Assembly: GCA_043101635.1 (NCBI GenBank)
Contig: JBICIE010000212.1
Span: forward strand, 1 to 16,785
DNA from: CAYMJK01 sp043101635
Lineage (GTDB): Bacteria > Planctomycetota > Phycisphaerae > Phycisphaerales > UBA1924
Direction of reading: 5' to 3'
DNA: 16,785 nt
Part shown: one piece after another, positions 14,908 through 16,785 of the stretch
Position numbering within the stretch: the stretch's first letter is position 1
Layout: each line of letters begins with the position of its first letter
Position numbers and translations under genes: made by a program
The notes under the pieces: model-generated
What the model was told of the DNA's origin: nothing
What the model saw: the letters and a program-made list of their open reading frames with translations, nothing else
Databases searched by the model: none

Positions 14908-16785
14908 TCAGCCTCCCGCGGTGTCAGCGGGGGGGTGTACCTCGAGCGGCTTCCTGGTCGTCTTCGTCGGCGCCGTGGGCGCTGTGCCCGGCATCATCTC
15001 GAAGTCGGGTGTGAAGGTCACCATCGCGCTGCGAATCAGGTCGAAACCCGTGCGGTCGCCCTTGAAGATTGCCTTGCCTTCCTTGAGCAAGTCGTCGAAC
15101 GTGGCGGCGCCGCCCATGACCTTCTCCAGGTCGGCGCGGTTCACGGTGATGGTGAGGTCCGGGTTCTTGGCCTGATGGCCGGCGATGTTGGTGAGCACGG
15201 AGTTGCTGAGCTCGACGACGAACTTCTCCTTGTTGTCCGGCGTGACGAGGTTGATGACGCAGTGCTTCCCGGCGACCTTGCTGCTGTCCATGCTGATGCC
15301 CAGCGAGTTGAGCCACAGTTCAGTGGACATGCCCCGGATTGTGTCCGGACCGGCGGTATTCGGTGTTGCCCCGGCGGGCAGCCGGTTGCGGAGTTCATAG
15401 GCCGCGGCGAGGAAGCTGTTGCGCACGCTGGGGCTTTCCTTCTGGTAGCCGATCTGCTCGAAGACATCCGCCAGCAGGTCCTTCGCGTCGGTGTTCTGGG
15501 GCTCGGCGTACACCAGCTTGTTGAGGATCTCCATTGCGAGGCGATATTCGCCTTCTTCGTAGAGCTGGCGGGCCTTGCGGATGATGTTCGAGGAGCCGCC
15601 CATCATCTCCACGTAGAGCGGCGCCGAATCGCGCGGGGACAGGGGAATGAGCGTGGCCGGGTTGGCGTCCCAGTAGCCGAGGTAGCGGTTCAGGACGGCG
15701 CGGCTGTTGTGCTCCTCCGAGCCGTGGTAGCTGTGCGCCGCCCATTGCTGCTTGAGGCTCTCGGGCAGGGTGTAGACGTTGTGGATCTCGTTGATGGTCA
15801 CGCCCTGGTTCGCCTGATGCAACACCTCGTTGTTGAGGTGGGCGTAGACGTCCCGTTGCGTCCGCATCACTTCCTGGATGCGATCATTGCCCCAGCGCGG
15901 CCAGGAGTGCGACGAGAACATGACTTCCGCATCCTGCCCGTAGCGGTACAGCGCGACGTTGATGTGCTTGGACCATGCCAAGGCGTCGCGCACCAGGGCG
16001 CCGCGCAGCGTGTAGATGTTGTGGATGGTACCGGTGATGTTCTCCGCGGCCCAGAAGGTCTTGAGGTCGGGGAACCACGTGTTCATCTCGGCGGGCGCCT
16101 CGGTGCCGGGCGTGTTCTGGAACTCCATCTTCACGCCGTCGATGGTCAGCTCTTCGAAGTCCTTCGTGATGTAGCGAGTCGGCTCGAGCAGGCCGATGGT
16201 CCCCGAGGAGACGTTCTTGCCGATGGACTGATCCACGTGGCCGAATGGGCTGCGCGGAAGCAGGATGCCGTACTGGAAGAACAGGCGGCGGTTCATCGCG
16301 TTACCCGCGTACACGTTCTCGGCGATGGCGTGCTCCATGAAACCCACCGGCGCGATGATCGGCGCCTTGCCGCTCTTGACATCCGCCTCATCCACCACGC
16401 CGCGCACGCCGCCGAAGTGATCGGCGTGAGAGTGTGAATAGATGACCGCAACCACTGGCCGCTCCTCGACCTTCTCGTTGATGAAGTCCAGCGCGGCCTT
16501 GGACGTTTCCTTGCAGGAGAGCGGGTCGATGACGATCCAGCCGGTGTCGCCCTTGATGAAGCTGATGTTGGCCAGGTCATAGCCGCGGACCTGGTAGATT
16601 TTGTCGGGCACGACCTCGTAGAGGCCGTACGCCATGTTGAGCACCGCCTGCCGCTGGAGCGACGGGTGGATGGAGTCGTGCTGCTCATCCTCGAGCAGCC
16701 ACTGGTAGCTTGCCATGTCCCAGGCGACATGCCCGTCTTCCGCCTTGATCTGCTTGTAGTCGGGAGCGGCGATGAAGAGATCGGA
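14908..16785 (-). CDS. SdsA1/YjcS-type alkyl sulfatase, 5' end beyond window
   Basis: A metallo-beta-lactamase-fold hydrolase of the linear primary-alkyl sulfatase class (SdsA1, BDS1, YjcS). 625 residues are visible and the frame stays open to the right edge (…APDYKQIKAEDGHVAWDMASYQ); the family is about 650-660, so only a short N-terminus, probably with a signal peptide, is missing. The internal Met at 16716 is not the start. Zinc ligands are in SHSHADHFGG (HxHxDH), further Glu in the TPGTEAPAEMNTWFP and WAAENITGTIHNIYTLRGAL stretches, and His in MFSSHSWPRWG. A dimerisation/helical region follows (LYEEGEYRLAMEILNKLVYAEPQN). An SCP2-like C-terminal domain is at about residues 500-600 (DLTITVNRADLEKVMGG). 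It probably releases the alcohol and sulfate from alkyl sulfates outside the cytoplasm. It converges on the selenoprotein gene. Confidence 0.93.
   Translation of the reverse strand, partial: SDLFIAAPDYKQIKAEDGHVAWDMASYQWLLEDEQHDSIHPSLQRQAVLNMAYGLYEVVPDKIYQVRGYDLANISFIKGDTGWIVIDPLSCKETSKAALDFINEKVEERPVVAVIYSHSHADHFGGVRGVVDEADVKSGKAPIIAPVGFMEHAIAENVYAGNAMNRRLFFQYGILLPRSPFGHVDQSIGKNVSSGTIGLLEPTRYITKDFEELTIDGVKMEFQNTPGTEAPAEMNTWFPDLKTFWAAENITGTIHNIYTLRGALVRDALAWSKHINVALYRYGQDAEVMFSSHSWPRWGNDRIQEVMRTQRDVYAHLNNEVLHQANQGVTINEIHNVYTLPESLKQQWAAHSYHGSEEHNSRAVLNRYLGYWDANPATLIPLSPRDSAPLYVEMMGGSSNIIRKARQLYEEGEYRLAMEILNKLVYAEPQNTDAKDLLADVFEQIGYQKESPSVRNSFLAAAYELRNRLPAGATPNTAGPDTIRGMSTELWLNSLGISMDSSKVAGKHCVINLVTPDNKEKFVVELSNSVLTNIAGHQAKNPDLTITVNRADLEKVMGGAATFDDLLKEGKAIFKGDRTGFDLIRSAMVTFTPDFEMMPGTAPTAPTKTTRKPLEVHPPADTAGG

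Overview
This 16.8 kb GC-rich window looks like chromosomal DNA of a planctomycete, most likely from the Phycisphaerae. Three things point there: a secreted protein ending in the twin ADCD..LxxFDFLCFQN dockerin-like module seen in that group, a DUF4397 protein ending in a PAPGA-hydrophobic-RRRR sorting tail of PEP-CTERM type, and abundant CACAGAGG-type hairpin repeats. This is an inference from gene content; there is no rRNA or other marker to confirm it.

Layout, left to right. (1) Minus strand: the 5' end of glmS, running off the left edge, preceded by a SulP/STAS anion transporter and a secreted HAF-repeat beta-propeller protein with the dockerin-like tail. (2) Plus strand: a divergent carB whose protein is about 200 residues longer than the usual ~1,070, largely because three hairpin repeats lie inside it in frame. 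(3) A convergent intergenic region (8787-9250) filled by three tandem 147-bp hairpin units. (4) Minus strand: a small unknown protein with a fibronectin-III-like end, then a repeat-rich 400-bp gap (nine 21-nt repeats, C(UUCG)G hairpins, ten CT-rich heptamers), then a single-domain asparaginase-like gene and a secreted DUF4397 protein with its own terminator. (5) Plus strand: an M1-type metallopeptidase lipoprotein, an unknown 175-residue protein, and a 79-residue SelW/Rdx-like selenoprotein with an in-frame UGA in a CxxU motif. (6) Minus strand: an SdsA1-type alkyl sulfatase, convergent with the selenoprotein and running off the right edge.

The genes do not form one pathway: amino-sugar synthesis (glmS), pyrimidine/arginine precursor synthesis (carB), transport, secreted proteins and hydrolases are mixed. 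The two notable signals are the unannotated selenoprotein, which conventional ORF calling would miss or split, and a set of repeats built from 7- or 8-nt units. Some of these repeats lie between genes, three are translated inside an essential enzyme, and one supplies the stop codon of the asparaginase-like gene.
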